Counted from the first letter of the stretch, positions 8,960 through 17,765 are shown. The stretch: 64,000 nucleotides of DNA from Desulfovibrionaceae bacterium (GCA_028689675.1 JAQVCS010000008.1:62001-126000), one strand, 5' to 3'. Program-made: numbers and translations. The notes: a model not told the origin generated them from the sequence alone.

Positions 8960-11611
8960 ATGGCGGAGAATACCCTCCCCAAAGGCTATGAACCCCAGAA
9001 CGTAGAAGCGAAATGGCGCACCTACTGGGAAGAAAACAAAACCTTTATGGCCAACCCCGATGCCAAGGGTGATGCCTTTTCTATCGTTATCCCCCCACCC
9101 AATGTGACAGGGGTGCTGCACATGGGGCATGCCCTCAACCAAACCCTGATGGATGTGCTGTGCCGTCATGCCCGCCAAAAGGGCAAGAATGTGGTGTGGA
9201 TACCGGGCACAGACCATGCGGGCATAGCCACGCAAAATGTGGTGGAGCGTATGCTTGCCAAAGAAGGCAAAAGCCGCCACGACTTAGGGCGTGAACAATT
9301 TATTGAAAAAGTTTGGGAATGGCGCGAGGACTATGGTCACCGCATTCTCAACCAAATTCGCGCCATGGGTGCTTCGGTGGACTGGTCGCGCCTGCGTTTT
9401 ACCATGGACGAGGGGCTTTCTAAGGCTGTGCGCAAGGTCTTTGTGCAATTGCACAAAGAAGGGCTTATTTATAAGGGCAGCTACATTATCAACTGGTGCT
9501 CGCGCTGCCACACCGCCCTTGCCGATGATGAAGTGGAGCACGAAAACAGCAAAAGCCATTTGTGGCACATTCGCTATCATTTGGCCGATGGCTCTGGCTC
9601 GCTGGTGGTGGCCACCACACGCCCAGAAACCATACCGGGTGATACAGCCGTGTGCGTGCACCCCGAAGATGAGCGTTATGCCGCCTTTATTGGCAAAACA
9701 GTGCGCGTGCCTGTGCTGAACCGCGAAGTACCCATTATTGCCGACCGCTATGTGGACAGGGAATTTGGCACAGGGGCATTAAAAGTAACGCCTTGCCACG
9801 ACCATAATGACTGGATGCTGGGTAAAAATCATAATCTTGAGTTTATTCAGGTAATTGATGAAGACGGCATGATGAAGCCCGAAGCGGGGCAGTATGCTGG
9901 ACTGAGCAAGGCGCAATGCCGCGAACAGATTGTAGCAGATATTGAAGCCTTGGGTGATTTGGTGCTGGTGGAAGATATTGACCATTCTGTGGGGCATTGT
10001 TACCGCTGCCACACTGTGGTTGAGCCGCACGTTTCGCCACAGTGGTTTGTGGCTGCCACCAAAATGGCGCCAGCAGCCCGTGCCGCTGTGCCCGAATTAA
10101 CCCATATTTATCCAGAATCGTGGCTGAAGACCTATTATCACTGGCTGGATAACATCCGTGATTGGTGCATCAGCCGTCAAATTTGGTGGGGGCATCGCAT
10201 TCCTGCGTGGACATGCGCCCAGTGCGGCGAGCTTATTGTGGCTGAAGAAGACCCCACCACCTGCCCCAAGTGCGGCTGCACGCAGCTAGAGCAGGAATCA
10301 GACGTGCTCGACACATGGTTTTCTTCCGCGCTGTGGCCTTTTTCCACTATGGGCTGGCCTGAGCAAACCAAAGACCTTGCCCGCTATTACCCCACCTCGG
10401 TCTTGGTGACGGGCTTTGATATTCTCTTTTTCTGGGTAGCGCGCATGATGATGATGGGCACGCATTTTATGGGGCAAGTACCCTTTAAGGATGTGTATTT
10501 GCACGCCTTGGTGCGCGATGCCTCGGGGCGCAAAATGTCAAAATCAACGGGCAATGTCATTGACCCGCTGCTGATGATAGAAAAATATGGCTGCGATGCC
10601 CTGCGCTTTACCCTGACCTCGTTTGCTGCCATGGGGCGCGATATTCGCCTTGCTGAAGAGCGCGTTGAAGGCTACCGCCACTTTGTGAATAAGTTGTGGA
10701 ATGCCGCCCGCTTTGCCATGATGAATTTGCCCGAAACCGTGCCCGCCCCTGTGGCATTGGGCAGCATTGAAGGCCTGCATCATCAATGGATTTTGCACCG
10801 CTTGGAAAGGGCAAAGAAGGAAATGGACAGTGCCCTTGAAGAATACCGCTTTAACGATGCGGCGCAATTGGGCTATAAATTCTTGTGGAATGAATTTTGC
10901 GATTGGTATTTAGAGCTTATCAAGCCCGATATGCAGGACGAAAGCCGCAAGCCCGCTGCCCAATATGCCTTGTGGACAGTGCTGCGCGAAACTTTGTTGC
11001 TGCTGCACCCCATCATGCCCTTTGTAACGGCTGAAATTTGGCAGGCTTTGCCCGGCGGGGCAGAGGAAGACATTGCTAAAGCCTTGTACCCAGCCGCCCG
11101 CCCCGAGTGCGAAAAGCCCCTTGAAGCGGCGCGTATGGAATTTATTCAAGAGGCTATTGTGGCTGTGCGTACCATTCGCGCCGAGCTGAATATTGCCCCT
11201 TCGCTCAAGCTGACCCTGTTGGTGCACCCTGTGGACGACGAGCAGGCCGCTGTTTTAGAAAGCAGCCGAGAGCTGATTATGCCCCTTGCCCGTTTGGAAG
11301 CCTTGACCGTGGGGGCAGATGTGCACGCGCCCAAGGCCTCGGCCTCGCATGTGGTGCAAGGGGCGCAGGTTATTGTGCCCCTGCTGGGCGCTGTGGATTT
11401 TGAAGCCGAAATGGCGCGCCTTGATAAAGAGCTTGCCAAGCTGGCTAAGGATGTTGAAGGCTTACAAAAGCGTCTTGCCAATGAAAGCTTTATTGCGCGT
11501 GCCCCCAAAGAAGTGGTGGACAAAGAGCGCGAGCGCTGCACCGCCCTTGTAGATGCCAAAAATAAGCTCGAGGCCTTGAAAGCCCGCTTTGCTGAGGCCA
11601 TGGGCGCATAA
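8960..11611 (+). CDS. valS: Valine--tRNA ligase
   Basis: This 883-residue class Ia aminoacyl-tRNA synthetase charges tRNA-Val and edits threonine. The HIGH-type motif is HMGH at residues 54-57, within PPNVTGVLHMGHALN, and KMSKS is at residues 525-529. The editing domain lies between (for example TRPETIPGDTA). A zinc-ribbon-like CAQC...CPKCGC occurs before KMSKS. The anticodon-binding domain follows, and a C-terminal coiled coil rich in Lys/Glu/Leu (LDKELAKLAKDVEGLQKRL) is typical of ValRS. GGAG lies 9 bases upstream of the ATG. Confidence 0.98.
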   Translation: MAENTLPKGYEPQNVEAKWRTYWEENKTFMANPDAKGDAFSIVIPPPNVTGVLHMGHALNQTLMDVLCRHARQKGKNVVWIPGTDHAGIATQNVVERMLAKEGKSRHDLGREQFIEKVWEWREDYGHRILNQIRAMGASVDWSRLRFTMDEGLSKAVRKVFVQLHKEGLIYKGSYIINWCSRCHTALADDEVEHENSKSHLWHIRYHLADGSGSLVVATTRPETIPGDTAVCVHPEDERYAAFIGKTVRVPVLNREVPIIADRYVDREFGTGALKVTPCHDHNDWMLGKNHNLEFIQVIDEDGMMKPEAGQYAGLSKAQCREQIVADIEALGDLVLVEDIDHSVGHCYRCHTVVEPHVSPQWFVAATKMAPAARAAVPELTHIYPESWLKTYYHWLDNIRDWCISRQIWWGHRIPAWTCAQCGELIVAEEDPTTCPKCGCTQLEQESDVLDTWFSSALWPFSTMGWPEQTKDLARYYPTSVLVTGFDILFFWVARMMMMGTHFMGQVPFKDVYLHALVRDASGRKMSKSTGNVIDPLLMIEKYGCDALRFTLTSFAAMGRDIRLAEERVEGYRHFVNKLWNAARFAMMNLPETVPAPVALGSIEGLHHQWILHRLERAKKEMDSALEEYRFNDAAQLGYKFLWNEFCDWYLELIKPDMQDESRKPAAQYALWTVLRETLLLLHPIMPFVTAEIWQALPGGAEEDIAKALYPAARPECEKPLEAARMEFIQEAIVAVRTIRAELNIAPSLKLTLLVHPVDDEQAAVLESSRELIMPLARLEALTVGADVHAPKASASHVVQGAQVIVPLLGAVDFEAEMARLDKELAKLAKDVEGLQKRLANESFIARAPKEVVDKERERCTALVDAKNKLEALKARFAEAMGA

Positions 11612-11657
11612 AAAGAATAAAAAATAAGGCAGGGCAAATATGTTTTGCTCTGCCTCA

Positions 11658-11697
11658 AGACAAAACGCGGCGTACTTGTGTGCGCCGCGTTTTGTCT
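11658..11697. terminator. Bidirectional terminator between valS and nspC
   Basis: A perfect 15-base stem (11658-11672 with 11683-11697) is built on AAAACGCGGCG and CGCCGCGTTTT with a 10-base loop. A T-rich flank lies on the valS side and an A-rich one toward the convergent gene. It can serve both transcripts. A second short inverted repeat (GGCAGGGCAAA with TTTTGCTCTGCC) precedes it. Confidence 0.9.
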
Positions 11698-11752
11698 GTT
11701 TTGGTGTTTCCTGTCACGCCCTCCACTCACCATATAATGCTCAAGGTAAACG

Positions 11753-12922
11753 CTACGATAAGCGGCACTTAAAATCCTCATAGCCAAATTGACGCACCAG
11801 CGTCATGTTTTTTGTGTGCGGGTTATAGCTATAAATGGAGGGCAGGCGCAGGCCGTTAAAGGTGGTGGTTTTGACCATGCTGTAAATAGCCATGTCGGTA
11901 AAAATAAGCCTGTCGCCCACGGTAAGGGGTGCATCAAAGCTGTATTCACCTATCACATCGCCAGCAAGGCAAGATTTGCCGCCCAAGCGGTAGCTGTAGG
12001 GCTTTTCGCCCTTTTCCCCCGAGCCTATAATCATGGGGCGGTAGGGCATTTCCAGCACATCGGGCATGTGGGTGGCGGCAGAGCTGTCCAGAATGGCAAG
12101 GGGCATGTCTGCCATGGTGATGTCTAGCACGGTGCTGACCAGCCAGCCAGCATTCAGCGCCACAGCCTCGCCGGGCTCAAGGTAGACCTGTACGCCATAG
12201 CGCTGCTGAATGCGCTCTATGCAGGCGCACAGCAGGTCAATATCATAGCCCTGCTTGGTAATGTGATGCCCGCCGCCAAAATTGACCCAGCGCATTTGCG
12301 CTAAGTATTCACCAAATTTTGCTTCCACCACGTCCAGCGTGCGTGCTAGGGCATCGGCATCTTGCTCGCACAGAGTGTGAAAATGCAGGCCAGAAATGCC
12401 CTCAAGCGCATCGGCCTGAAAATGCTGCAAACGTATGCCCAAGCGCGAGCCAGCCGAGCAGGGGTTATATATATCCACAGCCCCTTCAGAATGTTCGGGG
12501 TTGATGCGTAAGCCGCAGGTGACCTCATGCCCGCAGCCTTGCACCAAGGGGCGAAAGCGCTGCCATTGGGCAAAGGAATTAAAAACAATATGGTCGGCAT
12601 AGCGCAGGGTTTCTGTCAGCTCTTCTTCAGACCATGCAGCAGCAAAGGCGTGCACTTCGCCTTTAAATTCTTCACGCCCAAGCCTTGCCTCATCGGGGGA
12701 AGAGGCGCATACGCCATATAAAGGCCCCTGCATGGCGCGTGAAAGCAGGGGAAAGGTATGCCACATGGCAAAGCCCTTGAGCGCCAGCATAATTTTTGCA
12801 CCAGTGCGGCGCTGCACTGTGTCTAAAATGGCAGCATTGCTTTGCAGCAGGCCTTCATCTACCACAAAACTGGGGGAAGAAACACTGTTGGGCTGAGAGA
12901 GCAGGGCGGGGATTGTGAGCAT
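11753..12922 (-). CDS. nspC: Carboxynorspermidine/carboxyspermidine decarboxylase
   Basis: This 389-residue PLP enzyme of the alanine-racemase-fold (fold III) decarboxylases performs the last step of the alternative spermidine/norspermidine route, decarboxylating carboxy(nor)spermidine. The PLP lysine is Lys49 in MLALKGFAMW. The glycine-rich phosphate loop is WVNFGGGHHI, and LEPGEAV plus LDSSAATHMPDVLEMPYRP are NspC-typical. ATG 12922 is chosen over the in-frame ATG 12928 because AGGA is then 7 bases upstream. It lies 95 bases behind the carboxynorspermidine synthase gene on the same strand, which makes a two-gene polyamine operon likely. Confidence 0.93.
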   Translation of the reverse strand: MLTIPALLSQPNSVSSPSFVVDEGLLQSNAAILDTVQRRTGAKIMLALKGFAMWHTFPLLSRAMQGPLYGVCASSPDEARLGREEFKGEVHAFAAAWSEEELTETLRYADHIVFNSFAQWQRFRPLVQGCGHEVTCGLRINPEHSEGAVDIYNPCSAGSRLGIRLQHFQADALEGISGLHFHTLCEQDADALARTLDVVEAKFGEYLAQMRWVNFGGGHHITKQGYDIDLLCACIERIQQRYGVQVYLEPGEAVALNAGWLVSTVLDITMADMPLAILDSSAATHMPDVLEMPYRPMIIGSGEKGEKPYSYRLGGKSCLAGDVIGEYSFDAPLTVGDRLIFTDMAIYSMVKTTTFNGLRLPSIYSYNPHTKNMTLVRQFGYEDFKCRLS

Positions 12923-13017
12923 GGGCATTCCTGTACTAGTGAAAGGGGAAAACAGATGAAGAGGGGTTGCCCCTTGGCATTTTCCCCTCTTGTGTTCTTG
13001 TGTGAGCTTTGTGCAGC

Positions 13018-14211
13018 TTATTTCAGCGTAACGCATTGCCACGGCAGGCCGTATGCGTTCAAATCGTCCATAAAGGGGTCGGGGTCAAGCTGTTCCATAT
13101 TCCACACGCCGGGCTGCATCCACTTGCCTTCCATCATCATTTTTGCGCCAATCATGGCGGGCACGCCTGTGGTGTAGGAAATGGCCTGCGAGCCTACTTC
13201 TTTATAGCATTCTTCATGATCGCAGACATTATAGATGTAGACTTTCTTTTCCTTGCCGTCTTTAACACCCTGCATCACGTTGCCAATGCAGGTTTTGCCC
13301 TTGGTTAAAGGCCCAAGCGAGGCAGGATCGGGCAGCAGGGCTTTTAAGAATTGGATGGGCACAATTTCCTGCCCATTAAAGGTCACAGGGTCTATGCGCG
13401 TCATGCCCACATTGCCCAGCACCTTGAGGTGGTCAAGGTAATTTTGCGAAAAAGTCATCCAGAAGCGGGCGCGGCGTATGCCTTTCAAATTGCGCACCAG
13501 CGATTCCAGCTCTTCATGATACATCAAAAAGCATTTTTTGCTGCCTATACCCTGCGGGAAGGAATAGTCCATAGACCAAGAGAGGGGGTCGGTTTCCACC
13601 CATTCGCCGCGTTCCCAAAAGCGCCCACGGGCAGTGACTTCACGAATATTGATTTCGGGGTTAAAATTGGTGGCAAAGGGCTGGCCATGGTCGCCAGCGT
13701 TGCAGTCAATAATATCAAGCACTTCAACAGTATCAAGCTCGTGCTTCATTACCCATGCGGCATAGACATTGGTGACGCCAGGGTCAAAGCCAGAGCCAAG
13801 TAAAGCCATAAGCCCAGCCTGTTTGAAGCGCTCTTGATACGCCCATTGCCATTTATATTCAAACTTTGCCGTATCAAGGGGCTCATAATTGGCGGTATCC
13901 ATATAGTGCACGCCGCATTCAAGGCAGGCTTCCATAATGTGCAAGTCTTGATAGGGCAGGGCAATATTTAAAACCATTTGTGGCTGTACAGTGCGGATAA
14001 GGTTGCACAGCTCGGGCACATTGTCGGCATCAACCTGTGCTGTGGCAATGTCGCGCCCCGTGCGCTGTTTCACGCTGGCGGCAATGGCATCACAGCGGGA
14101 AAGAGTGCGGCTTGCCAGCGTGATGTGCGAAAAAACAGAGCTGAGCTGTGCACATTTGTGTGCCACCACACTGCCCACGCCGCCAGCACCAATAATCAGG
14201 ATATTTGCCAT
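13018..14211 (-). CDS. Carboxynorspermidine synthase (saccharopine-dehydrogenase family)
   Basis: This 397-residue protein has an N-terminal Rossmann fold (ILIIGAGGVGSVVAHKCAQ) and the saccharopine-dehydrogenase-family catalytic domain. Conserved blocks include YMDTANYEPLD, LLGSGFDPGVTN, and the C-terminal TGVPAMIGAKMM followed by MEQLDPDPFM. In organisms that lack AdoMet-based spermidine synthesis, this enzyme condenses aspartate semialdehyde with putrescine or diaminopropane using NADPH. The product is passed to NspC, encoded next. The pairing with nspC is what distinguishes it from lysine-pathway saccharopine dehydrogenase. Confidence 0.92.
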   Translation of the reverse strand: MANILIIGAGGVGSVVAHKCAQLSSVFSHITLASRTLSRCDAIAASVKQRTGRDIATAQVDADNVPELCNLIRTVQPQMVLNIALPYQDLHIMEACLECGVHYMDTANYEPLDTAKFEYKWQWAYQERFKQAGLMALLGSGFDPGVTNVYAAWVMKHELDTVEVLDIIDCNAGDHGQPFATNFNPEINIREVTARGRFWERGEWVETDPLSWSMDYSFPQGIGSKKCFLMYHEELESLVRNLKGIRRARFWMTFSQNYLDHLKVLGNVGMTRIDPVTFNGQEIVPIQFLKALLPDPASLGPLTKGKTCIGNVMQGVKDGKEKKVYIYNVCDHEECYKEVGSQAISYTTGVPAMIGAKMMMEGKWMQPGVWNMEQLDPDPFMDDLNAYGLPWQCVTLK

Positions 14212-14351
14212 AGCTTTTCACCATTTTTTCTGTTTATGCCTCGCCACGCGCGAGACCCTTGCGAACCAGAGCCCTAAACCCAAACGTGCCCCAGTATAAG
14301 CAGACTTGCACTGCGGGGCAAATGAAAATTGTATGTCTGAAACAAGTATTT

Positions 14352-14391
14352 TTGTTACTTGCTTGACAAGATGGTACGGTCTTGGTAACAC
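14352..14391 (+). promoter_or_regulatory. Possible promoter with metal-regulator-like inverted repeat
   Basis: TTGTTAC (14352-14358) and GTAACAC (14385-14391) form an inverted pair around a TTGACA -35-like hexamer (14363-14368). NikR sites described for Desulfovibrio are GTGTTAC/GTAACAC pairs with a spacer of 13-14 bases. Here the outer spacing is 26, although an intermediate GGTACGG lies 14 bases after the first half. The resemblance fits nickel control of the following nikK-like gene but is incomplete. Confidence 0.35.
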
Positions 14392-14454
14392 TTTTTTTTA
14401 TATCGTAGCACATAATGCTATGTTTTAAAAATTTGTAACACGAAGGGGTGAGGA

Positions 14455-15243
14455 ATGAAGGCAAGAACCGTTCTTTGTAGCTTGGCTTTGGCAGCCGTAT
14501 TTTTGGCAGCTCCTGCTGTGCAGGCACATGAATTTATTCTGAAACCAGAAAAAGCCACCGTGGCACAGGGGCAGCAGTTTGGCGTGCAGGCGCAGGCCGC
14601 CCATGTTTTTATGGTCAGTGAAGAAGCAGAAAACCCTGCCGATTGTTCCCTCTTCCTTTTGCAGCAGGGCAAAAAGCACCCTATTGCCCTGAGTGAAGAT
14701 GCCGCCAACAAGACCCTTGCGGGCACAACAAGCCTGCCTGCCGCTGGTGCCGCGTGGCTTGTGGGGCACAGAGCCCCGCAGGTATGGTCTGAAACCACAG
14801 AAGGCGTGCTGGCTGGTGACCGTGCTGCCCTTGAAAAGCAAGGCAAGAAAGTTCTTTCTGTAACAAAATATGAAAAATTTGCCAAAACGCTGCTGAATGC
14901 CAGCAGCAAGGATGAAAGCTTTAAGGCTGTACAGGGGCAGAATTTGGAAATTGTCCTGCTTGATAACCCCGCGGCCATTCAGGCGGGCGGCACAATGCGC
15001 TGCCAAGTGCTGCTGCACGGCAAGCCTGTGGCAGGGGCTTTGGTGCAGGCAAGCTATGATGGCGCAAGCCCGAAAGAAGATACCTATCTTGCCAGTGTGG
15101 AAAGTGATGCCAAGGGCGTGGCATCCTTGCCCCTCAACCATGCTGGTTTATGGATGGTGCGTACCGCACAAACAGTAAAAGCGGCAGACAAAGGCATTGA
15201 TCAGCATCAAATGCGTGCTGTAACGGTATTTGCCATTCAGTAA
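14455..15243 (+). CDS. DUF4198-family periplasmic protein, NikK-like
   Basis: This 262-residue exported protein has a signal peptide at residues 1-24 (LALAAVFLAAPAVQAHEF), leaving an N-terminal AHEF. The mature domain is the DUF4198 fold (two beta-rich lobes), with a closing region PLNHAGLWMVRTAQ. DUF4198 proteins called NikK occur beside NikMNQO nickel transporters in Desulfovibrio and are thought to help deliver nickel in the periplasm. No ABC or ECF transporter genes are present here, only another small exported protein 425 bases downstream. The ribosome site GAAGGGGTGAGG lies directly upstream of the ATG. The specific metal is inferred from the family. Confidence 0.75.
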   Translation: MKARTVLCSLALAAVFLAAPAVQAHEFILKPEKATVAQGQQFGVQAQAAHVFMVSEEAENPADCSLFLLQQGKKHPIALSEDAANKTLAGTTSLPAAGAAWLVGHRAPQVWSETTEGVLAGDRAALEKQGKKVLSVTKYEKFAKTLLNASSKDESFKAVQGQNLEIVLLDNPAAIQAGGTMRCQVLLHGKPVAGALVQASYDGASPKEDTYLASVESDAKGVASLPLNHAGLWMVRTAQTVKAADKGIDQHQMRAVTVFAIQ

Positions 15244-15280
15244 TGCTGTAAGCTGTCGTTATGCTGCTGTAGCGTTTATT

Positions 15281-15408
15281 GTACGCTCACGGCAAAGAAC
15301 GATACCGCCACAGTGAGCCCCAGAAGGCTGTGGCGCTTTCAGCAAAAGGCCGAGGGGGTAGCGGCGTTTGCCCCGACGTTGCCCCCTTGGCCTTTAGAGC
15401 GAGCGTAC
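15281..15408. ncRNA. Candidate structured RNA or mobile hairpin element of unknown class
   Basis: These 128 bases fold on paper into a closed three-way junction. The closing stem is GTACGCTC (15281-15288) with GAGCGTAC (15401-15408). Arm 1 is CGCCACAG (15306-15313) with CTGTGGCG (15328-15335). Arm 2 is a continuous 14-pair stem, 15345-15358 with 15382-15395 (AAAGGCC...GGGGG with CCCCC...GGCCTTT). It lies between two nickel-uptake-like genes. It matches none of the riboswitch or housekeeping RNA consensus sequences I know (TPP, cobalamin, NiCo, 6S, SRP, tmRNA). The orientation is undetermined, and a small transposon-like element with 8-base terminal inverted repeats is an alternative. Confidence 0.5.
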
Positions 15409-15667
15409 TTTGACGTTGTCTTAACGGTAAGCAAAGTTTGCCTAGGGGTTTTTATAGCAAAGATTTACCCACTGTGATTTTTGGGCGTGGCTGGTGTTGC
15501 ACGCTTTGCCCTGCTGTACCTTGAGTTTTTTGTGATGCTTTGCTGGGGAAGTTATTAAGAACATAAAAATTTTTTGCTGCCCGCCCCAAGCCTTTCTGCC
15601 CTTGTGCACGGCATAGTTCGCGTTGTGGGGCTGCAAGGGGCGCAGACCTTGCCTTTGGGAGTGTGCT

Positions 15668-16144
15668 ATGTTTGTACGAAAAATATTTTTATCTTGTCTG
15701 CTGTGCTGTATTTGGGCTGTTTCGGCGCAAGCCCATGCCCTGTTGGCCGAGCAGGTGCAGCAAAGCCATGCTATTACGGTACGCTTTGCCTATTCTGGCG
15801 GCGACAAGGCTGCCTATACGGCTGTGGAAGTCTATTCCCCAACAGATGCGGCTGTGGAATATCAGAATGGGCGTGCAGATAAAAATGGCACCTTCAGCTT
15901 TGTTCCCAATGCTTCAGGCGAATGGCTTGTGGTGATGAGCGACGGCATGGGGCACAAGGTGCGCTTTCCTGTGCTGGTAGCGCTTGAGGAAGGCAAGGCA
16001 GGGCAACAAGCTGCCCCCGTGGCAGAGGCCAGTATTTTTTCTGGCTCTGTGCTCTTGCGTGTGCTGCTGGGCATGAGCTTGTTTGCAGCGCTTTTTTGCT
16101 GTGCGGGCTGGCGCCGTGCTGTGCGGCGAAATAAGGCTGCATAG
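15668..16144 (+). CDS. Small exported membrane-anchored protein, NikL-like
   Basis: This 158-residue protein has a signal peptide (IFLSCLLCCIWAVSAQAHA, cleavage about residue 21), leaving an N-terminal HALL. A beta-rich domain of about 90 residues follows, with ADKNGTFSFVPNASGEW. One C-terminal membrane helix (about 125-147) ends in a positive tail RRAVRRNKAA. This layout matches NikL proteins, small companions of NikK and the NikMNQO nickel transporter in Desulfovibrio. The start at 15668 has GGGAG 7 bases upstream, and the frame is open 15 codons further without a site. It shares the NikK-like neighbour but no transporter is linked, so it may serve one encoded elsewhere. Confidence 0.65.
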   Translation: MFVRKIFLSCLLCCIWAVSAQAHALLAEQVQQSHAITVRFAYSGGDKAAYTAVEVYSPTDAAVEYQNGRADKNGTFSFVPNASGEWLVVMSDGMGHKVRFPVLVALEEGKAGQQAAPVAEASIFSGSVLLRVLLGMSLFAALFCCAGWRRAVRRNKAA

Positions 16145-16154
16145 GCAATAATAG

Positions 16155-16225
16155 GCAGGGGCGGCGAAGCCAAATACACTTGTGCCAGTGCCAAGGCTGA
16201 GCCTTATGCCGCTCCTGCTTTTTTT
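16155..16225 (+). terminator. Terminator after the NikL-like gene
   Basis: GCAGGGGCGGC (16155-16165) pairs with GCCGCTCCTGC (16208-16218, one G-U pair) and is followed by a run of seven T. The long internal loop can form further pairs. The stretch from there to 16394 holds no visible gene. Confidence 0.75.
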
Positions 16226-16394
16226 AGTGTAGATTCACTTGCAACATTACAATGCCCTAGGCTGTGTGAACACGAGGTTCTTTTTTTCGCTGGGGCGCTA
16301 GACTTCAGCTGTTATTTCGGTCGAGTAGCATAAGAATACCCTGCCTGCATACAAGCCCCATCTTCCTTTTGCCGCAAATAAAATTTTTGTAGGC

Positions 16395-17714
16395 TTACCG
16401 CGCCCCGAGCGGGTCTTCATCCAGCAGGCGCACTTGCGCATAGCGCCCTGTGGCACGGGCGGCTTGTGCCAATGCCTGCCCTGTGGCGCGGCATTGCGGG
16501 CAGGCATAACGCGGGATAAGCAGGCACAGATTGGGCGCGCCATTGCACACGCTTTCTATACGCCCTAGGCCAGAGCACTGCGGGCAGAGCAGCCAGCTTT
16601 CTTTTTGCTCCTCTTGCAGCATGTCTGTGTCGTAAAAAATATGCTTGCGGCGCACCCACCAGCCCTGTTCTTCCTTGCCCTCGTGCGGATGCGTGGGCGG
16701 CTTGTGGTAACACTCAAGCACGGCATCGCACAGCGTGGCTATATAGTCCATAATTTCGGGCTTTTCACAGGCTATGCTGGGCGTCCAGTCGGGTTCAACA
16801 ATATCGGTGGCGGGCAAGCCTGCCAGCGCAAGGCAAATGGCAAGGTTCACATAGGGCAATGCCCCGCGTATGGAATAGCCGCCCTCAAGCACGCAAATAT
16901 CGGGGTTAATGGCCTTGTTCAGCGCGGCATAGCCCTGAGCAGAAAGGCGCATATTGGCCAGAGGGTCAGTAAAGTGATTATCCTGCCCAGCGGAATTGAT
17001 GATGAGGTCAGGCTTAAAATCTGCCAGCAGGGGCAGCACGGCATGCTCCACGGCATATAAATAGCCAGCATCGCCCGTGTTGGGCGGCAGGGCTATGTTT
17101 ATAGTGCGCCCCAAAGCCCCAGGCCCCCCGCATTCGCGGATAAAGCCCGTGCCTGGGTACAGGGTGCGGCCATCCTGATGCAAAGAAATAAAGAGCGTGT
17201 GTGGGTCATTCCAAAAAATATCCTGCGAGCCGTCCCCGTGGTGGCAATCGGTATCCACAATGGCAATTTTACGCGGAGAGCCGTCTGGCTTGGGGTACTT
17301 GTCTCGAATAGAGGCCAGCATAATGGCCTCTATATTCACATTGCAAAAACCGCGGTTGCCGTGGCTGACCCGCATAGCATGATGCCCCGGCGGGCGCACA
17401 AGGGCAAAGGCTTTGTCTGTCAGGCCATCCATAACCAATTGCGCTGCCCGAATAGCCCCGCCTGCCGAGGCTAAGTGCGAGGGCGAGCACACGCGCTGTA
17501 CAGTGGGCAGGCAAAAATGCACCCTTTCTATTTGCTCATAGGTGGCAAGCTTGGGGCGGTATTCTGTAATGCCCTCAATGTCAAACAGCCCTTCCTCATG
17601 CAATTGATCGCGCGTGTAGAGCAGGCGCTCTTCTCGCTCGGGATGCGTGGGGCTGATCGCCCAGTCAAAAGCAGGAAAAAAAACAACACCCAATGAATTG
17701 CGTGCATGTAACAT
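16395..17714 (-). CDS. Histone-deacetylase-family protein with C-terminal zinc ribbon
   Basis: This is a 439-residue arginase/deacetylase-fold hydrolase. Catalytic motifs are VRPPGHHAM, DTDCHHGDGSQ (metal-binding Asp/His and general-base His) and LEGGYS near the end of the domain, about residues 10-325. Bacterial relatives act on acetylated polyamines or proteins. A polyamine substrate would fit the polyamine operon 2 kb away, but this is inference. The C-terminal 80 residues carry two CPQC knuckles (CPQCSGLGRIES and CPQCRATG) resembling a DnaJ-type zinc ribbon, an add-on not found in typical acetylpolyamine amidohydrolases. ATG 17714 is chosen from family-like LGVVFFPAFDWAISP spacing, and its ribosome site is weak. 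Confidence 0.85.
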   Translation of the reverse strand: MLHARNSLGVVFFPAFDWAISPTHPEREERLLYTRDQLHEEGLFDIEGITEYRPKLATYEQIERVHFCLPTVQRVCSPSHLASAGGAIRAAQLVMDGLTDKAFALVRPPGHHAMRVSHGNRGFCNVNIEAIMLASIRDKYPKPDGSPRKIAIVDTDCHHGDGSQDIFWNDPHTLFISLHQDGRTLYPGTGFIRECGGPGALGRTINIALPPNTGDAGYLYAVEHAVLPLLADFKPDLIINSAGQDNHFTDPLANMRLSAQGYAALNKAINPDICVLEGGYSIRGALPYVNLAICLALAGLPATDIVEPDWTPSIACEKPEIMDYIATLCDAVLECYHKPPTHPHEGKEEQGWWVRRKHIFYDTDMLQEEQKESWLLCPQCSGLGRIESVCNGAPNLCLLIPRYACPQCRATGQALAQAARATGRYAQVRLLDEDPLGAR

Positions 17715-17728
17715 GGCAAAACCCATAG

Positions 17729-17759
17729 GCTGCGGGGGCACAGGCTGCACCCCCGCAGC
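17729..17759. other. Perfect 10-bp stem-loop between two minus-strand genes
   Basis: GCTGCGGGGG (17729-17738) and CCCCCGCAGC (17750-17759) flank an 11-base loop, between the stop of the 122-residue protein gene and the deacetylase start. No T run follows in either direction, so it is not a standard intrinsic terminator. It could protect a processed mRNA end or limit read-through. Confidence 0.55.
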
Positions 17760-17765
17760 TGTGTT

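Noticed and set aside
12600-14220. Several long plus-strand frames opposite the polyamine genes
   Set aside because: These are shadows of GC-rich genes on the minus strand and contain no motifs.
15281-15408. 6S RNA, SRP RNA, cobalamin or NiCo riboswitch as identity of the structured element
   Set aside because: None of the conserved sequence boxes of these classes is present, so the element is left unnamed.
17729-17759. GTG at 17750 as start of the deacetylase-like gene
   Set aside because: It would lie inside a perfect 10-bp stem and add an unconserved Pro/Gln-rich stretch. The ATG at 17714 fits the family better.
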